From: Stakelama flava | GTDB taxonomy: Bacteria > Pseudomonadota > Alphaproteobacteria > Sphingomonadales > Sphingomonadaceae | DNA length: 64,000 nucleotides | Reading direction: 5' to 3' | NCBI RefSeq assembly: GCF_019351405.1 | Contig: NZ_JAHWZX010000017.1 | Coordinates: 1 to 64,000, forward strand | Shown here: one piece after another, positions 1-9,978 of the stretch | Layout of the letters: each line of letters starts with the position of its first letter | Numbering within the stretch: the first letter of the stretch is position 1 | Program-made: the position numbers and the translations under genes | Notes under the pieces: model-generated | What the model was told of the DNA's origin: nothing | Databases searched by the model: none | The model's input: the letters and a program-made list of their open reading frames with translations, nothing else

Positions 1-174
1 CGTCTTGCGCCGCTCATCACCCAACAGGCCATCAAGGAACAGATTGGCCGATGCCGCTACCCGAGCCTGTGTGAACAGGCTGCCCATCCGCGCCTTCACA
101 TCGCGCAAAGACGTTGCCCATAGCTCCAGTGTCGTCTCGATTGATGCGCCCGTCATCCACGGCCCCCTCACCAT
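1..174 (-). pseudogene. IS701 family transposase, N-terminal part (cut by window edge)
   Basis: Leftward reading frame from an ATG at 174 (a second in-frame ATG is at 156) that runs off the left edge. The translated start contains TGASIETTLELWATSLRDVK and later LFLDGLLGDERRKT, which I recognise as the N-terminus of IS701-family DDE transposases common in sphingomonads. Only about 58 residues are visible, so whether the element is intact cannot be judged. It lies directly beside fragments of two other IS families. The terminal inverted repeat should lie in 175-223 but I cannot place it. Confidence 0.7.
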
Positions 175-223
175 GGAAACCTATTGATTCAGAGTTCCAA
201 TCAATATGCAACTGTAATGATAG

Positions 224-340
224 ATCGAGATGTTCTACAATCCGGTGCGCAAGCAGGTCAGGAACGGGATCCTGTCACCCAACCAGTTCGAACAGCAGCA
301 GATTTTGAAAGCAGAAGGCGTCCAGAAACTAGGGGCCACT
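224..340 (+). pseudogene. IS3 family transposase OrfB, C-terminal scrap
   Basis: The frame through the ATG at 230 reads IEMFYNPVRKQVRNGILSP, then NQFEQQQ and KAEGVQK. This is the typical carboxy-terminal end of IS3-family OrfB (integrase core, FYNP-x-R and LSP-x-xFE motifs). A stop codon (TAG) sits directly upstream at 221, and everything N-terminal, including the catalytic DDE, is missing. The frame then runs without its own stop into IS66-derived DNA near 345. It is a dead fragment left by nested insertion or deletion. The right boundary is approximate. Confidence 0.65.
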
Positions 341-344
341 CAGG

Positions 345-644
345 GATGCGTTCACCCGTTTCCTCGACGATGGACGAGCCTGCATTACCAACAACGCCCC
401 CGAACGGGCGCTGCGCTGCGTGCCGCTCGGTCGCAAGGCGTGGCTGTCCTGCGGCTCGGACCGCGACGACGGCCAGAGCGCCGCCATCCTCTGCACGCTG
501 ATCCAGACCGCGCGGTTGAACGACGTCGACCCGCAAGCCTGGCTCACCGATGTCCTGGCACACATTGCAGATCATCCAGCGCACTGGATCGACGATCTCC
601 TGCCATGGAACTGGTCGTCCCACCAGATCGCCGCTGCCGCCTGA
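345..644 (+). pseudogene. IS66 family transposase TnpC, C-terminal fragment
   Basis: In the frame ending with TGA at 642-644 the translation reads [20 protein letters not shown], then [13 protein letters not shown] and [20 protein letters not shown]. This matches the conserved IS66 TnpC end: the last acidic catalytic region, the NNA-x-ERALR motif and the C-terminal LPWNW tail. The N-terminal zinc-binding and helix-turn-helix parts are absent, so it is a fragment of about 100 codons. The join to the IS3 remnant lies near 340-350. Confidence 0.75.
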
Positions 645-904
645 TAGCTGAGCTGGACAAGGTCCATCACGTCTCCACGATCGCTCTCGTCGCGCGCCGG
701 TTCGGCCTAGACGAGGACCGGATCGCCGCTCTCGCGGACGACATGGAACCCGAGAACGGCCTGATATGGGTCCTCACCCTGCACGACGAGGACAGCATCA
801 TGGCCTTCACGCCAGAGGGCATCGAATATCTCGAAGCCCTCATCGCCGACGAGGCACAATGGCGCCTACTCTGCGGCCTTCTCCGGAGGGATACGCTTGG
901 TTAG
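605..904 (+). CDS. Hypothetical protein overlapping the IS66 tnpC remnant
   Basis: ATG at 605 lies inside the last 40 nt of the IS66 tnpC fragment, in another frame, and reading continues to a TAG at 902-904 (99 residues). The product is acidic, soluble-looking and without signal peptide or membrane segment. I do not recognise a family. Position and overlap suggest an accessory reading frame carried at the right end of the IS66 element (inference). Its last 39 nt overlap the 3' end of rmuC tail to tail, which places the IS/chromosome junction within or close to this frame. It could be a chance frame in GC-rich DNA. Confidence 0.4.
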   Translation: MELVVPPDRRCRLIAELDKVHHVSTIALVARRFGLDEDRIAALADDMEPENGLIWVLTLHDEDSIMAFTPEGIEYLEALIADEAQWRLLCGLLRRDTLG

Positions 905-2245
905 CGGTCGTGAAGATTGCTCCACCATGGGAAGCGAATCGAGCGACTTTCCGGCGGTGTCGATATTCAGCGCCTCGAAACGCTTGGCGGATGTCATCAC
1001 CTGTGATTCCAGGCTGCCGACAAAGCTGTTATACGCGCCCATCGCGGTGTCGAGATTTTTGCCCAGCCGGGCGACATGGCCGCTCATCGTCCATAACCGC
1101 GCGTGCAATTCCTTACCCAGTTCGGCAATTTCGCGTGCTTGCCCCGCCACCTTTTCCTGTCGCCAGACGGCGGCGACCGTTCGCGCGATGGCGATCAGGT
1201 TGGTCGGTGTCGCGATTAAAACACGCCGGTCGAAGGCATAGTCCCAAAGGTCGGGCGCATGTTCGAGCGCGGCCGAGAGGAAATGCTCGCCCGGCACGAA
1301 CATAATGACATAATCGGGCGTGTCGTCGAACTGCGACTGATAGGATTTCGCCCCCAGCGCGTTGATGTGATTTTTCATCGACGCGACGTGCTGATCTAGG
1401 AACGCCGCGCGCTCCGCATCCTCGCTGGCGCCGTGCGCGTCCTGATAGGCGTTCAGCGAAACCTTGGCGTCGATTACCAGGCTTCGCCCGCCGGGCACCT
1501 TCACGATCGCATCGGGGCGCAGCCGCCCGCTTTCGGTATCGACGCTGACCTCGGTCTGAAAATCGGTGTGTTCGGTCAGCCCGCAGGTTTCGAGGACGTT
1601 GCGAAGCTGTTGTTCGCCCCAGCGACCCCGCGCCTTTGGGGCCGCACGAAGCGCGTTTACCAATTTGGCCGCTTCGCTGCGCACCGATTCCTGACCCACG
1701 CGCATTTCGGAGATCACGCCTTTCAGGTCGCCATAGGCTTCCTGACGCTCTTTCTCGACCTTTGAGATCGAATCCTCATAACGTTTCAGCGTATCCTGTA
1801 CCGGCGCGAGCAGCGCCTTCAACCTGGCCTCGTTGCTTTTGCCCTCCTCGCTGAACCGGTCGTTGGCGCGGGCGAGAAAGGTCTTTTGCGCTTCGCCGAG
1901 CAGATTGTTGGCGACCTCGCGAAACTGGCCGGTCATGGTTTCGCGTGCCTCCACGAATTCTTGCACCCGCTCATCGTGCGAGGCCAGCCGGGTTTTCAGT
2001 TCTGCGCCTTCCAGCTTCACGGCATCGCGTTCGGCGCGGATCGTCTCTACCTGCTCACGCAGGCGGGGCAGTTCCGCCGCCTGTTCCTGCGCGCGGGCAA
2101 GATCCGTAATCGCCGCCTTGAATTCTTCGGTCCGCCGGTCGCGTTCTTCGCGCATCGCGGCAACGCCGCGCCCGCGGAGGAACCAGCCGAGCGCCAGCCC
2201 GACCAACAGGGTTGCGACGGCAATCAGAACGGCTTCGATACCCAC
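866..2245 (-). CDS. rmuC: DNA recombination protein RmuC
   Basis: 459 residues. RmuC is a nuclease-fold protein that limits inversions at short inverted repeats. The N-terminus is a membrane anchor (residues 5-24), followed by a long charged coiled coil (about 30-190) and the conserved RmuC domain with GRWGE at 207-211, DAIVKVPGG and VIDAKVSL. The start is GTG at 2245, preceded by GGGAG. The last residues ([12 protein letters not shown]) are encoded in DNA that overlaps the IS66-associated frame, so the natural C-terminus may have been replaced by IS sequence. The conserved domain itself is complete. A GTTC-N7-GTTC box lies 47 nt upstream, suggesting LexA control. Confidence 0.93.
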   Translation of the reverse strand: MGIEAVLIAVATLLVGLALGWFLRGRGVAAMREERDRRTEEFKAAITDLARAQEQAAELPRLREQVETIRAERDAVKLEGAELKTRLASHDERVQEFVEARETMTGQFREVANNLLGEAQKTFLARANDRFSEEGKSNEARLKALLAPVQDTLKRYEDSISKVEKERQEAYGDLKGVISEMRVGQESVRSEAAKLVNALRAAPKARGRWGEQQLRNVLETCGLTEHTDFQTEVSVDTESGRLRPDAIVKVPGGRSLVIDAKVSLNAYQDAHGASEDAERAAFLDQHVASMKNHINALGAKSYQSQFDDTPDYVIMFVPGEHFLSAALEHAPDLWDYAFDRRVLIATPTNLIAIARTVAAVWRQEKVAGQAREIAELGKELHARLWTMSGHVARLGKNLDTAMGAYNSFVGSLESQVMTSAKRFEALNIDTAGKSLDSLPMVEQSSRPLTKRIPPEKAAE

Positions 2246-2291
2246 GAAATACTCCCGGCAGACGCGTCAGAGCGTCATTTGCGCAAAACCG

Positions 2292-2306
2292 GAACATAGC
2301 CGGAAC
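2292..2306 (-). promoter_or_regulatory. Candidate LexA (SOS) box upstream of rmuC
   Basis: On the minus strand this reads GTTCCGGCTATGTTC, an exact match to GTTC-N7-GTTC, the LexA target known from Caulobacter and Rhizobium. It ends 46 nt before the rmuC GTG start, where a promoter is expected. The motif has only eight fixed bases, so about two chance matches are expected in a window this long. The assignment rests on the position in front of a DNA-recombination gene. Confidence 0.5.
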
Positions 2307-2387
2307 GATCACGCGACAACAGGGCGAATTCAGAAAAAATGCATTTGTCAGAATTACAGCACCTGAAGCAGACCCCCGCTGCCAGCG

Positions 2388-2915
2388 TCACGCCGCGGCT
2401 TTGCGCGCCTTTTGCAGCTTTTTCAGAATCATCTGACGCTTCAGCCGCGAAAGGTGATCGAGAAAGACAATGCCTTCAAGATGGTCCATCTCATGCTGCA
2501 GACAGGTTGCCAGCAGGCCATCGAGGCGCGCTTCATGGCTGTTGCCCTCTTCATCCATCCAGCGGGCGAAGCATGTCGCGGGCCGTTCGACATCGGCGAA
2601 CTGCTCGGGCACCGAAAGGCAACCTTCGGTATAGATGTTCAGCGCCTCATCAGTTTCGACGATTTCAGGATTGATGAACACGCGCGGATCACGAACCGGG
2701 TTTCCGTCGTCATCTTCCTCTTCCTGAAGGTCGATGACCAGAATCCGCTTGGGCACGCCGACCTGAATCGCGGCCAGACCGATGCCCGGCGCATCGTACA
2801 TGGTTTCGAACATGTCGGCGATAAGCTGACGCGTATCGTCAGTTACCGTTTCCACAGGCGTCGAAACGGTCTTCAGCCGCGGATCGGGCACTTCGATGAT
2901 GGGTAGAATGGCCAT
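2388..2915 (-). CDS. def: Peptide deformylase
   Basis: 175 residues, full length for type 1 deformylase. It removes the formyl group from the N-terminal methionine of nascent chains in the cytoplasm. All three metal/active-site motifs are present: GIGLAAIQ at 44-51, EGCLS at 97-101 (Cys metal ligand) and HEMDH at 141-145 (two His ligands and catalytic Glu). The start ATG at 2915 gives the usual MAILPI opening. It lies leftward, upstream of rmuC and downstream of recR. fmt, which adds the formyl group, is just across the divergent region, so formylation and deformylation are encoded side by side. Confidence 0.97.
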   Translation of the reverse strand: MAILPIIEVPDPRLKTVSTPVETVTDDTRQLIADMFETMYDAPGIGLAAIQVGVPKRILVIDLQEEEDDDGNPVRDPRVFINPEIVETDEALNIYTEGCLSVPEQFADVERPATCFARWMDEEGNSHEARLDGLLATCLQHEMDHLEGIVFLDHLSRLKRQMILKKLQKARKAAA

Positions 2916-2976
2916 GTCGACGAATTTAAGATGGAACGTGGCTCAAATCAACTTTGGGGCCGTCGGACATGCACCG

Positions 2977-3573
2977 TCAGTCCAGCGGACGACGCGCCCG
3001 AAGCGCCTGGGCAAGCGTTCCTTCGTCGAGATAGTCGAGTTCCCCCCCCACCGGCAGGCCATGAGCAAGCTGGGTCAGCCGAACGGGGAACCCCTCCAGC
3101 CGCTCGGCGACATAATGCGAGGTCGTCTGCCCCTCCAGCGTGGCATTGAGCGCGAGCACGATCTCGTCAATGCCGCCCTGTTCGATCCGCCGGATCAGCC
3201 GGTCGATCGTCAGGTCTTCGGGCCGCACCCCGTCCAGCGCCGACAGGCGACCGCCCAGAACATGATATTTGCCGGGAAACAGGCGCGAACGATCGAGCGC
3301 CCAAAGATCGGCCACCTCCTCCACTACGCAGATCGATGTCGCGTCGCGCCGCGGGTCCGCGCAGACGTCGCACGGATCGGTCGTGTCGACATTGCCGCAG
3401 ATCGAGCATGTCGAAAGCCTGTCATTCACCGCGCCCAGCGCGGCGAGCAGCGGCTCCAGCGCCGTTTCGCGTTTCTTCATCAGGTGAAGCACCGCGCGCC
3501 GTGCGGAACGCGGGCCGAGCCCGGGAAGCCGGGACAGCGCCTGTGTCAGGGTGTCGATTTCAGGTGAAGCCAT
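2977..3573 (-). CDS. recR: Recombination mediator RecR
   Basis: 198 residues, the normal RecR length. RecR works with RecO (and RecF) to load RecA onto SSB-coated gaps. Visible are the N-terminal helix-hairpin-helix ([11 protein letters not shown]), the four-Cys zinc finger with Cys56, Cys59, Cys68 and Cys71, the Toprim domain beginning ICVVEE and the C-terminal [15 protein letters not shown] at 3573 starts MASPEIDTL, as in relatives. It is divergent from fmt with 59 nt between the two starts, and upstream of def with a 61-nt gap, so recR-def may be one transcript. Confidence 0.97.
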   Translation of the reverse strand: MASPEIDTLTQALSRLPGLGPRSARRAVLHLMKKRETALEPLLAALGAVNDRLSTCSICGNVDTTDPCDVCADPRRDATSICVVEEVADLWALDRSRLFPGKYHVLGGRLSALDGVRPEDLTIDRLIRRIEQGGIDEIVLALNATLEGQTTSHYVAERLEGFPVRLTQLAHGLPVGGELDYLDEGTLAQALRARRPLD

Positions 3574-3632
3574 GGTTGCTGTTGCAGATAGGGGGTTGCA
3601 TGCCCCCCTGCCAAGCGGCTTGAGAGATCGTC

Positions 3633-4535
3633 ATGCGGATCATCATGATGGGAACCCCCGATTTCGCCGTGCCGACGCTGAACGCGCTGGCCGAATCCGG
3701 CCATGACATCGTCGCGGCATACAGCCAGCCGCCGCGCCGTGCGGGACGCGGGAAGGCGCTGCGCCCCTCCCCGGTGCATCAGCGCGCGGAGGAACTGGGG
3801 ATTGAAGTGCTGACACCGACATCGTTGAGAGACGAAGCGGCGCAGCGCGTATTTGCCGGATATCGCGCGGATGTGGCGGTGGTCGCCGCCTATGGTCTGA
3901 TACTGCCGCAAGCGATCCTCGATGCGCCCCGGCTGGGATGCCTCAACGTCCATGGCTCACTGTTGCCGCGCTGGCGCGGTGCAGCACCGGTGCAGCGGGC
4001 GATCCTTGCCGGCGATGAAAAAACCGGCGTCGGCATCATGCAGATGGAGGCCGGACTCGACACTGGCCCGGTGCGGCTCGAAGCCGAAACCGCGATCGAC
4101 GGCAAGACGGCGGGTGTACTAACCAGCGAACTTGCCGCGCTTGGCGCAGGATTGATGGTCACGGTGCTGGCCAATCCCGCCGCTCACCCTCCCCGTCCGC
4201 AGCAGGGAGAACCGACCTATGCCGCGAAAATCGAAAAGTCGGAGGCACGACTTGATTTCACCGCCGATGCCGCCTCGGTCGAACGACAGGTACGCGCGTT
4301 CAATCCGGTGCCCGGCGCTTTCTTCGAACATGACGGCGACCGGGTGCGAATTCATGCGGCACAGGTGGTCGATGCCGCGGGGACGCCCGGCGCGATCCTC
4401 GACGACCGACTGACCATTGCGTGCGGAAGCGGCGCGATCCGCCCGCTTGCCGTACAACGCGCCGGGCGCGGCGTCATGACGCCGGAGGAGTTGTTGCGCG
4501 GCTTTGCCCTGCCCGAAGGAACGCTCCTCGCGTGA
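3633..4535 (+). CDS. fmt: Methionyl-tRNA formyltransferase
   Basis: 300 residues. Transfers a formyl group from 10-formyl-tetrahydrofolate to initiator Met-tRNA. The N-terminal formyltransferase fold shows [16 protein letters not shown] and the folate/catalytic segment [16 protein letters not shown] at about 104-119 (catalytic Asn and His). The C-terminal tRNA-binding domain follows from about 205. The start ATG at 3633 is preceded by GAGAGA. The stop overlaps the truA start by four bases (GTGA at 4532-4535), so the two genes are translationally coupled. Confidence 0.97.
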   Translation: MRIIMMGTPDFAVPTLNALAESGHDIVAAYSQPPRRAGRGKALRPSPVHQRAEELGIEVLTPTSLRDEAAQRVFAGYRADVAVVAAYGLILPQAILDAPRLGCLNVHGSLLPRWRGAAPVQRAILAGDEKTGVGIMQMEAGLDTGPVRLEAETAIDGKTAGVLTSELAALGAGLMVTVLANPAAHPPRPQQGEPTYAAKIEKSEARLDFTADAASVERQVRAFNPVPGAFFEHDGDRVRIHAAQVVDAAGTPGAILDDRLTIACGSGAIRPLAVQRAGRGVMTPEELLRGFALPEGTLLA

Positions 4536-5275
4536 CCCGCTTTGCCCTCACCATCGAATATGACGGGCGCCCGTTCATGGGATGGCAGCGACAACGCCAT
4601 GGCCCCAGTGTTCAGCAGGCGATCGAGGAGGCAATTTACAGCATTACGGGCGAGGAGGTGCTCGTATATGCCAGCGGCCGTACCGATAGCGGCGTCCATG
4701 CGCTCGCCATGCGTGCCCATGTCGATATCGAAAAGCCGATCGAGCCCTTTCACCTGATGGGCGCGATCAATGCGCGGGTGCGACCCAATCCAGTCGCAAT
4801 CCTTGATTGTCGCGAAGTCGCCGATGACTGGCACGCCCGGTTTTCATGCGTGGCCCGCGCCTATGAATATCGTATCGTCAACCGCCGCGCGCCGCTAACC
4901 TGGGAAGCGGGGCTGGCGTGGCAACTCGCGCTGCCGCTGGACGTTCAGGCGATGCAGGCGGCGGCGGAGCATCTGATCGGCCGTCACGATTTCACGACCT
5001 TCCGATCGGTCCATTGCCAAGCGGAAAGCCCGGTTCGAACGCTCGACCGGCTCACCATCGAACGCACGGGCGATCGGATCACGGTGCGCACCGGCGCTCG
5101 ATCCTTTCTCCACCATCAGGTGCGATCGATGGTCGGGTGCCTGTCGCTGGTCGGGCACGGCAAATGGACGCCGGACGATATGCGGGCGGCGCTGCACGCG
5201 CATGACCGCGCCGCGCTTGGCCTGAACGCACCGGCCGACGGGCTGTATTTCGTCAGCGCCGCCTATCCCGATTGA
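4532..5275 (+). CDS. truA: tRNA pseudouridine(38-40) synthase TruA
   Basis: 247 residues from a GTG at 4532 that overlaps the fmt stop (GTGA). TruA isomerises uridines 38-40 in the anticodon arm. Catalytic Asp52 lies in [25 protein letters not shown] at the N-terminus and [11 protein letters not shown] near the C-terminus are the other family signatures. A longer frame opens at 4421, but that extension lies inside fmt and has no family similarity, so the coupled GTG is preferred. The 3' end overlaps the convergent RlmD-like gene by 13 nt. Confidence 0.96.
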   Translation: MTRFALTIEYDGRPFMGWQRQRHGPSVQQAIEEAIYSITGEEVLVYASGRTDSGVHALAMRAHVDIEKPIEPFHLMGAINARVRPNPVAILDCREVADDWHARFSCVARAYEYRIVNRRAPLTWEAGLAWQLALPLDVQAMQAAAEHLIGRHDFTTFRSVHCQAESPVRTLDRLTIERTGDRITVRTGARSFLHHQVRSMVGCLSLVGHGKWTPDDMRAALHAHDRAALGLNAPADGLYFVSAAYPD

Positions 5276-6477
5276 CGCGAGAAACAGGCGGCAAGCTCTA
5301 CATGGGTCGACCAGCGAAACTGCCCCACCGGCTGCACCCAGTCGAGATTGTAGCCGCCTTCGCATAATAATTGAGCATCGCGCGCGAAGGTGCTGGGATT
5401 ACAGGAAACATAAGCGACCTTCGGCGCGCTGGCGCTGGCAATCTGCCGTGCCTGCTCCTTCGCTCCGGCGCGCGGCGGATCGAGGACTATCGCATCGAAC
5501 CGGCCGAGATCTTCGGCGCTTACCGGCCGGCGGTACAGGTCGCGATGATCGGCAAACACCTGCCGCCTCGCCATGTTCGCTGCCGTTTTTAACGCCATGA
5601 CCGCGTCGCGCGCGGCTTCCGCGGCGTAGATTTTTGCATCGGGAAAGGCGAAGGCGAACGTACCGAGGCCCGCGAACAGGTCCGCTACCGCATCAGGCGA
5701 TCCCGCCACTTCACGCACCGCCCCGACCAGCGCCGCCTCGCCATCCTCGGTCGCCTGAAGAAACGCGCCTTCGGGAAAAGCGACCGGGACGCCGCCAAGC
5801 GTTATCGTCGCCGGTTCGGGTTCCCAGCGCGGCTCCGGCCCCATCCCCTCATCCAGCGCAAGCCGGGCGAGGCCGTGTCGCTGCGCGAAAGCGGTCAGCG
5901 CTTCGATTGCGGAAAGATTGTCCGCACTAACCCGGCCGATCGTCACATCGACGCCCTGATCGGTGCTGACCAGATGCACGTCGGACCGCCCCGTTTTGGG
6001 CAATAGCGAGGCGAGCAGGCCACGCAGTGGCTGCAACAGCGCGAATAGCTCAGGGAGCATCACCTGACATTCCATCAGGTCGACCAGCGCGTGGCTGCCC
6101 CCTTGCGTAAAGCCTAGATGAACCTGCCGGCCGCGCCGTTCGGCATGAAGCGTTGCGCGTCGTCGCGTCTTTGGCGGCGACAGATGCGGTGCGCGGATTT
6201 CGCTCGCCAGTCCATGCTGGGCAAGCGCGGAGGCTATACGGTCGGTCAGAAAGCGCGCCCAGCTTTCATCATCGAGATGCTGAAGCTGGCAGCCGCCGCA
6301 TTCGGGAAAATGGCGGCATGGTGGCTCGCGATGATGCGGGCCGCGGCGCAGCGCGCCATCGGGACGAAGCCGGTCGCCCGGCGCTGCCAACGGCACGTGC
6401 CGGCCATCGGCGGTCACGCCGTCACCGCGCGCAGCCACGCCGATGATTTCCGGCATATTTTCTTCGTCTACAGACAT
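5263..6477 (-). CDS. RlmD/TrmA-family 23S rRNA (uracil-5-)-methyltransferase
   Basis: 404 residues. SAM-dependent methylation of a uridine in rRNA (RumA/RlmC/RlmD group; which site cannot be told). The N-terminus carries a [4Fe-4S] motif with Cys54, Cys60, Cys63 ([11 protein letters not shown]) and Cys137. The C-terminal methyltransferase domain has [11 protein letters not shown] for SAM, LDPPRAG, and [12 protein letters not shown] with the catalytic Cys. The usual TRAM domain is shortened. ATG at 6477 overlaps the upstream nnr gene by 10 nt; ATG at 6456 would avoid the overlap. It is the last member of a leftward overlapping chain. Confidence 0.93.
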   Translation of the reverse strand: MSVDEENMPEIIGVAARGDGVTADGRHVPLAAPGDRLRPDGALRRGPHHREPPCRHFPECGGCQLQHLDDESWARFLTDRIASALAQHGLASEIRAPHLSPPKTRRRATLHAERRGRQVHLGFTQGGSHALVDLMECQVMLPELFALLQPLRGLLASLLPKTGRSDVHLVSTDQGVDVTIGRVSADNLSAIEALTAFAQRHGLARLALDEGMGPEPRWEPEPATITLGGVPVAFPEGAFLQATEDGEAALVGAVREVAGSPDAVADLFAGLGTFAFAFPDAKIYAAEAARDAVMALKTAANMARRQVFADHRDLYRRPVSAEDLGRFDAIVLDPPRAGAKEQARQIASASAPKVAYVSCNPSTFARDAQLLCEGGYNLDWVQPVGQFRWSTHVELAACFSRQSG

Positions 6478-7871
6478 TCTTCGATCGCCTGCGGGATATG
6501 GCGGATAAGCCTATCGGCGGCAAAGGCTGCCCCGGCGAGCTCCGCCGCGCGGCCGTGTAGCCATACCGCGTGGCAGACGCCGCAGCGCCCCTCGACCGCA
6601 AGCCGCGCACCCACCAGTCCGGCAAGAATATCGCCGGTTCCGGCGGTGGAAAGCCACGCTGTCCCGGCATTGGCAACGGTGAGCTGCGTAAGCCCTCCGA
6701 TCACCGTGTCCGGCCCCTTGTGCACGATCACGGCGCCACAATCGGCCGCCGCATCGCGCGTACGTTCGATCTTCCCGCGCCCGTTTTTACCAAACATGCG
6801 TGCAAACTCGCCAGCATGCGGAGTGAGGATCGACACCGCGTCGCGCTTCGCAAAACACTGCGTCGCCCCCTCGCCCAGCAGCGTCAGGGCATCACCATCG
6901 AATACCGTCGGGTGCGGCGCGGCGAGCACGGCCTCCAGCTTCGCGCGCGCAGCTTCACTGCGGCCAAGACCCGGCCCGATCACCACCGCGCCGACCCGCG
7001 CATCATCAAGCAGGTCGTGAAGCGCTTTCGCGTCATCGACGCGGGCATGAACCAGCGCATCCGGCCCTGCATCGGCACTTCCGGTCCCTGCGAGCAGGAC
7101 ATAGCCCGCCCCGCCGTGCAAAGCCGCGCGAGCGGCAAGGCGGGACGCGCCGGGCATCTCGCCCTCCACGACCACCACCATGCCGCGGCTGTATTTGTGC
7201 GCGTCCGGCGCGGGCGGTGTCAGACGCGGGCGCGCGAGCTTCACGACCTCAGGCGATATGGGGATACCGATATCGGCAAGCAGCACATGTCCGCACCGTT
7301 CAAGCCCGTATCCCAGCAGATGCGCTGGTTTCAGGCTGCCCAGCGCGACCGTGACGTCAACGCGGGCAGCGCCCATATCGCCGCCGCTGTCGGTGTCGAG
7401 GCCGGAGGGAAGATCGATCGCCAGGCTGAATTGCGCAGCCGCGACCAGGCGATGGAGCGCGGCTTTCACCGCGCCCTCAATCGGTCGTGACATGCCGGTG
7501 CCGAAAAGCCCGTCGATCAGGACCGCACGCGGTTCGGCTTGTTCGAGCGGGACAGTATTCCCCGTCCAGCGCTGCCGCATCTCCTCCGCCGCGCCATCGC
7601 GCTTACCCCCCAGTGCCGCAACCGTGACGTCATGCCCTCGCTCCGCCAGCAAGCGCGCGGCGACATAGGCATCTCCGCCATTATTGCCCGGCCCTGCAAG
7701 CACCAGAATCGATCGGTCCATAGCGAAGCGCAGCGCCGCTTGCGCCACCGCCGCTCCGGCGCGTTCCATCAACTCGCCTTGGGCCACACCCTTGTCAAAA
7801 CACGCCTGCTCGGCATCGCGCATGGCTTGCGCGGTCAGCACCGGCGTGCCCGGCGGTATACGAAGCGTCAT
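6468..7871 (-). CDS. nnr: Bifunctional NAD(P)H-hydrate epimerase/dehydratase Nnr
   Basis: 467 residues, a fusion of both repair activities for damaged NAD(P)HX. The N-terminal YjeF_N epimerase domain (about 1-215) has the GPGNNGGDAYVAARLL signature. The C-terminal ADP-dependent dehydratase domain (about 225-467) carries VVIGPGLGR, LTPHAGEFARM and the STAGTGDILAG motif with the catalytic Asp. Its ATG at 7871 overlaps the stop of the upstream lipoprotein gene (ATGA), so it is translationally coupled. Its 3' end overlaps the next methyltransferase gene. Confidence 0.95.
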   Translation of the reverse strand: MTLRIPPGTPVLTAQAMRDAEQACFDKGVAQGELMERAGAAVAQAALRFAMDRSILVLAGPGNNGGDAYVAARLLAERGHDVTVAALGGKRDGAAEEMRQRWTGNTVPLEQAEPRAVLIDGLFGTGMSRPIEGAVKAALHRLVAAAQFSLAIDLPSGLDTDSGGDMGAARVDVTVALGSLKPAHLLGYGLERCGHVLLADIGIPISPEVVKLARPRLTPPAPDAHKYSRGMVVVVEGEMPGASRLAARAALHGGAGYVLLAGTGSADAGPDALVHARVDDAKALHDLLDDARVGAVVIGPGLGRSEAARAKLEAVLAAPHPTVFDGDALTLLGEGATQCFAKRDAVSILTPHAGEFARMFGKNGRGKIERTRDAAADCGAVIVHKGPDTVIGGLTQLTVANAGTAWLSTAGTGDILAGLVGARLAVEGRCGVCHAVWLHGRAAELAGAAFAADRLIRHIPQAIEECL

Positions 7872-8266
7872 GAGGCCACCGGTCCCACGGTCGCTGGCAG
7901 GCGATAGCGCGCGCCGCCGATCGCAACTTCGATCTGATGTTTGCCGATCACCGTCACCTTCGCTTGTTCGGCTCCATCGGCGGCAACCACGCCGCGTCCG
8001 TCCGTGGTGATCCGCAGGGTATGAAAACCGCCATCGGGCTGATGAACGGTCAGGATCGTCCCTCGATCTGTCGCAGTTCGATCAAGCGTGCAGACGCGTG
8101 CGAAATCGTCCGACCCAGAAAGCGCGCAAAGGATGCGGCCATCATTCGACGCCGTCTCGCTTTGCTGTCGCTCGGCATTGGCGATGGCCTGCTTATTCGG
8201 CGTACCACCGCCACAGCCGGCAAGCGTCAGGACAAAAAGGATCGCGCTATAGATCCGCATAGACAT
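7868..8266 (-). CDS. Small lipoprotein of unknown function
   Basis: 132 residues. The N-terminus [18 protein letters not shown] is a lipoprotein signal with lipobox LAGC, so the mature chain starts at Cys18. The rest is soluble, with Cys residues in LCALSG and ARVCTLDR that could form a disulfide, and a beta-rich tail. I do not recognise a domain. It is wedged between ilvD (20-nt overlap) and nnr (4-nt ATGA overlap), so it is clearly a translated member of the operon, although nothing links it functionally to either neighbour. ATG at 8260 is an alternative start. Confidence 0.8.
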   Translation of the reverse strand: MSMRIYSAILFVLTLAGCGGGTPNKQAIANAERQQSETASNDGRILCALSGSDDFARVCTLDRTATDRGTILTVHQPDGGFHTLRITTDGRGVVAADGAEQAKVTVIGKHQIEVAIGGARYRLPATVGPVAS

Positions 8267-9968
8267 GGGTTTCGGCCTTTGCTCCGGGATGCGTCACCGC
8301 CCCCTTAACCGCCGGACCGACATTTTGCGAATAGCGCCACAGCGCGCCAGCCTGATAATCGTTCATGCGCGGCCGCCATTGCTCGCGGCGGCTCATAAGG
8401 ATTTCTTCCGCGACGTCCAGATCGATCGTACCGGCTTCGGCGTCGATCCGGATGATATCGCCATCTTCGATCAGCGCGATCGGCCCGCCATCGGCCGCTT
8501 CGGGACCAACATGCCCGATGCAGAAACCGCGCGTTCCGCCCGAAAACCGGCCATCGGTTATCAGCGCCACCTTTTCGCCCATGCCCTGCCCGTACAACGC
8601 GGCGGTGGTCGCCAGCATTTCGCGCATTCCAGGACCGCCCTTCGGCCCTTCATAGCGGATGACGATCACCGATCCTTCAGCGATGTCGCGGTTTTCGACC
8701 GCTTCGAAAGCATCTTCCTCGCAATCGAACACGCGGGCGGGCCCTTCGAAGGACAGCCGCTTCATCCCGGCGACTTTGACGATCGCCCCTTGCGGCGCGA
8801 GGCTGCCTTTCAGGCCGACGACGCCGCCTGTCGGCGTGATCGGGTTGCGGATTTCGCGAATGACCTTCTGTTCCGGGTTCCAGGTGACCCGATCGATATT
8901 CTCGCCCAGCGTGCGACCGGTGACGGTCATGCAATCGCCGTCGAGAAAACCGCCCGTCAGCATGGTCTTCATCAGCATGTAAACACCGCCGGCTTCGTAC
9001 ATGTCCTTTGCGACATATCTGCCACCAGGTTTCAGGTCTGCGATATAAGGCGTTGATTTGAATATCTCAGCCACGTCGAACAGATCGAAATCGATTCCCG
9101 CTTCATTGGCCATCGCGGGCAAATGGAGCGCGGCATTGGTCGATCCGCCAGTCGCCGCCACCACGCGCGCGGCGTTGATGAACGCCTCCCGCGTGCAGAT
9201 GTCGCGGGGGCGGATATTGCGCGCGATCAGATCCATGACCTGCGCCCCGGCCGCGATCGCAACCTCTTCACGGCTTTGATAGGGTGCCGGGATCATATTC
9301 GAATTGGGCAGGCTAAGGCCGATTGCCTCTCCGACGCATGCCATGGTGTTGGCGGTGAATTGCCCGCCGCACGCGCCATGGCCGGGACAGGCGACCTTTT
9401 CCAGTTCGATCAGTTCCTGAAGCGGGCAATTGCCGGCGGCGTGCTGCCCCACCGCCTCGAACACATCGACGACAGTGACATCTCTGTCGTGGAACCGGCC
9501 CGGCAGGATTGATCCGCCGTAAACAAAGATCGACGGTACGTTGAGGCGAAGCATCGACATCATCATACCGGGCAGCGACTTGTCGCACCCGGCAAAGCCG
9601 ACCAGCGCATCATAGCTGTGCCCGCGAACGCTCAGTTCGACCGAATCGGCGATCACTTCGCGGCTTGCAAGCGAGGACTTCATTCCTTGCGTCCCCATCG
9701 CGATCCCGTCGGTGACGGTAATAGTGTTGAACCTGCGCGGCGTCCCCCCGCCCGCGATAACGCCTTCGCGCGCGGCATCGGCCTGTGCGTTCAGCGTGGT
9801 GTTGCATGGCGCACTGTCATTGCCGGCGCTCGCCAGCGCGACGAAGGGTTTGGCGATGTTGTCCTCGCCAAGGCCCATCGCGTAATAATAGCTGCGCTGG
9901 GGAGCACGTTCTGGCCCGACCGATACGTGACGGCTGGGCAGGCGGGTTTTGTCGAATTTCTGGGTCAT
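8247..9968 (-). CDS. ilvD: Dihydroxy-acid dehydratase
   Basis: 573 residues. Catalyses dehydration of 2,3-dihydroxy-isovalerate and -methylvalerate in Ile/Val biosynthesis. Fe-S ligands are Cys55 (DSAPCN), Cys128 (AGCDKS) and Cys200 (PGHGACGGQ). [16 protein letters not shown] near the C-terminus is the second family signature. The ATG at 9968 gives [15 protein letters not shown], as in relatives. A TTG at 10007 would add 13 residues and overlap the preceding gene, so it is not used. It follows the amidohydrolase gene by 10 nt and overlaps the downstream lipoprotein gene by 20 nt. Confidence 0.97.
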   Translation of the reverse strand: MTQKFDKTRLPSRHVSVGPERAPQRSYYYAMGLGEDNIAKPFVALASAGNDSAPCNTTLNAQADAAREGVIAGGGTPRRFNTITVTDGIAMGTQGMKSSLASREVIADSVELSVRGHSYDALVGFAGCDKSLPGMMMSMLRLNVPSIFVYGGSILPGRFHDRDVTVVDVFEAVGQHAAGNCPLQELIELEKVACPGHGACGGQFTANTMACVGEAIGLSLPNSNMIPAPYQSREEVAIAAGAQVMDLIARNIRPRDICTREAFINAARVVAATGGSTNAALHLPAMANEAGIDFDLFDVAEIFKSTPYIADLKPGGRYVAKDMYEAGGVYMLMKTMLTGGFLDGDCMTVTGRTLGENIDRVTWNPEQKVIREIRNPITPTGGVVGLKGSLAPQGAIVKVAGMKRLSFEGPARVFDCEEDAFEAVENRDIAEGSVIVIRYEGPKGGPGMREMLATTAALYGQGMGEKVALITDGRFSGGTRGFCIGHVGPEAADGGPIALIEDGDIIRIDAEAGTIDLDVAEEILMSRREQWRPRMNDYQAGALWRYSQNVGPAVKGAVTHPGAKAETHVYADL

Positions 9969-9978
9969 GGGCGACAGC

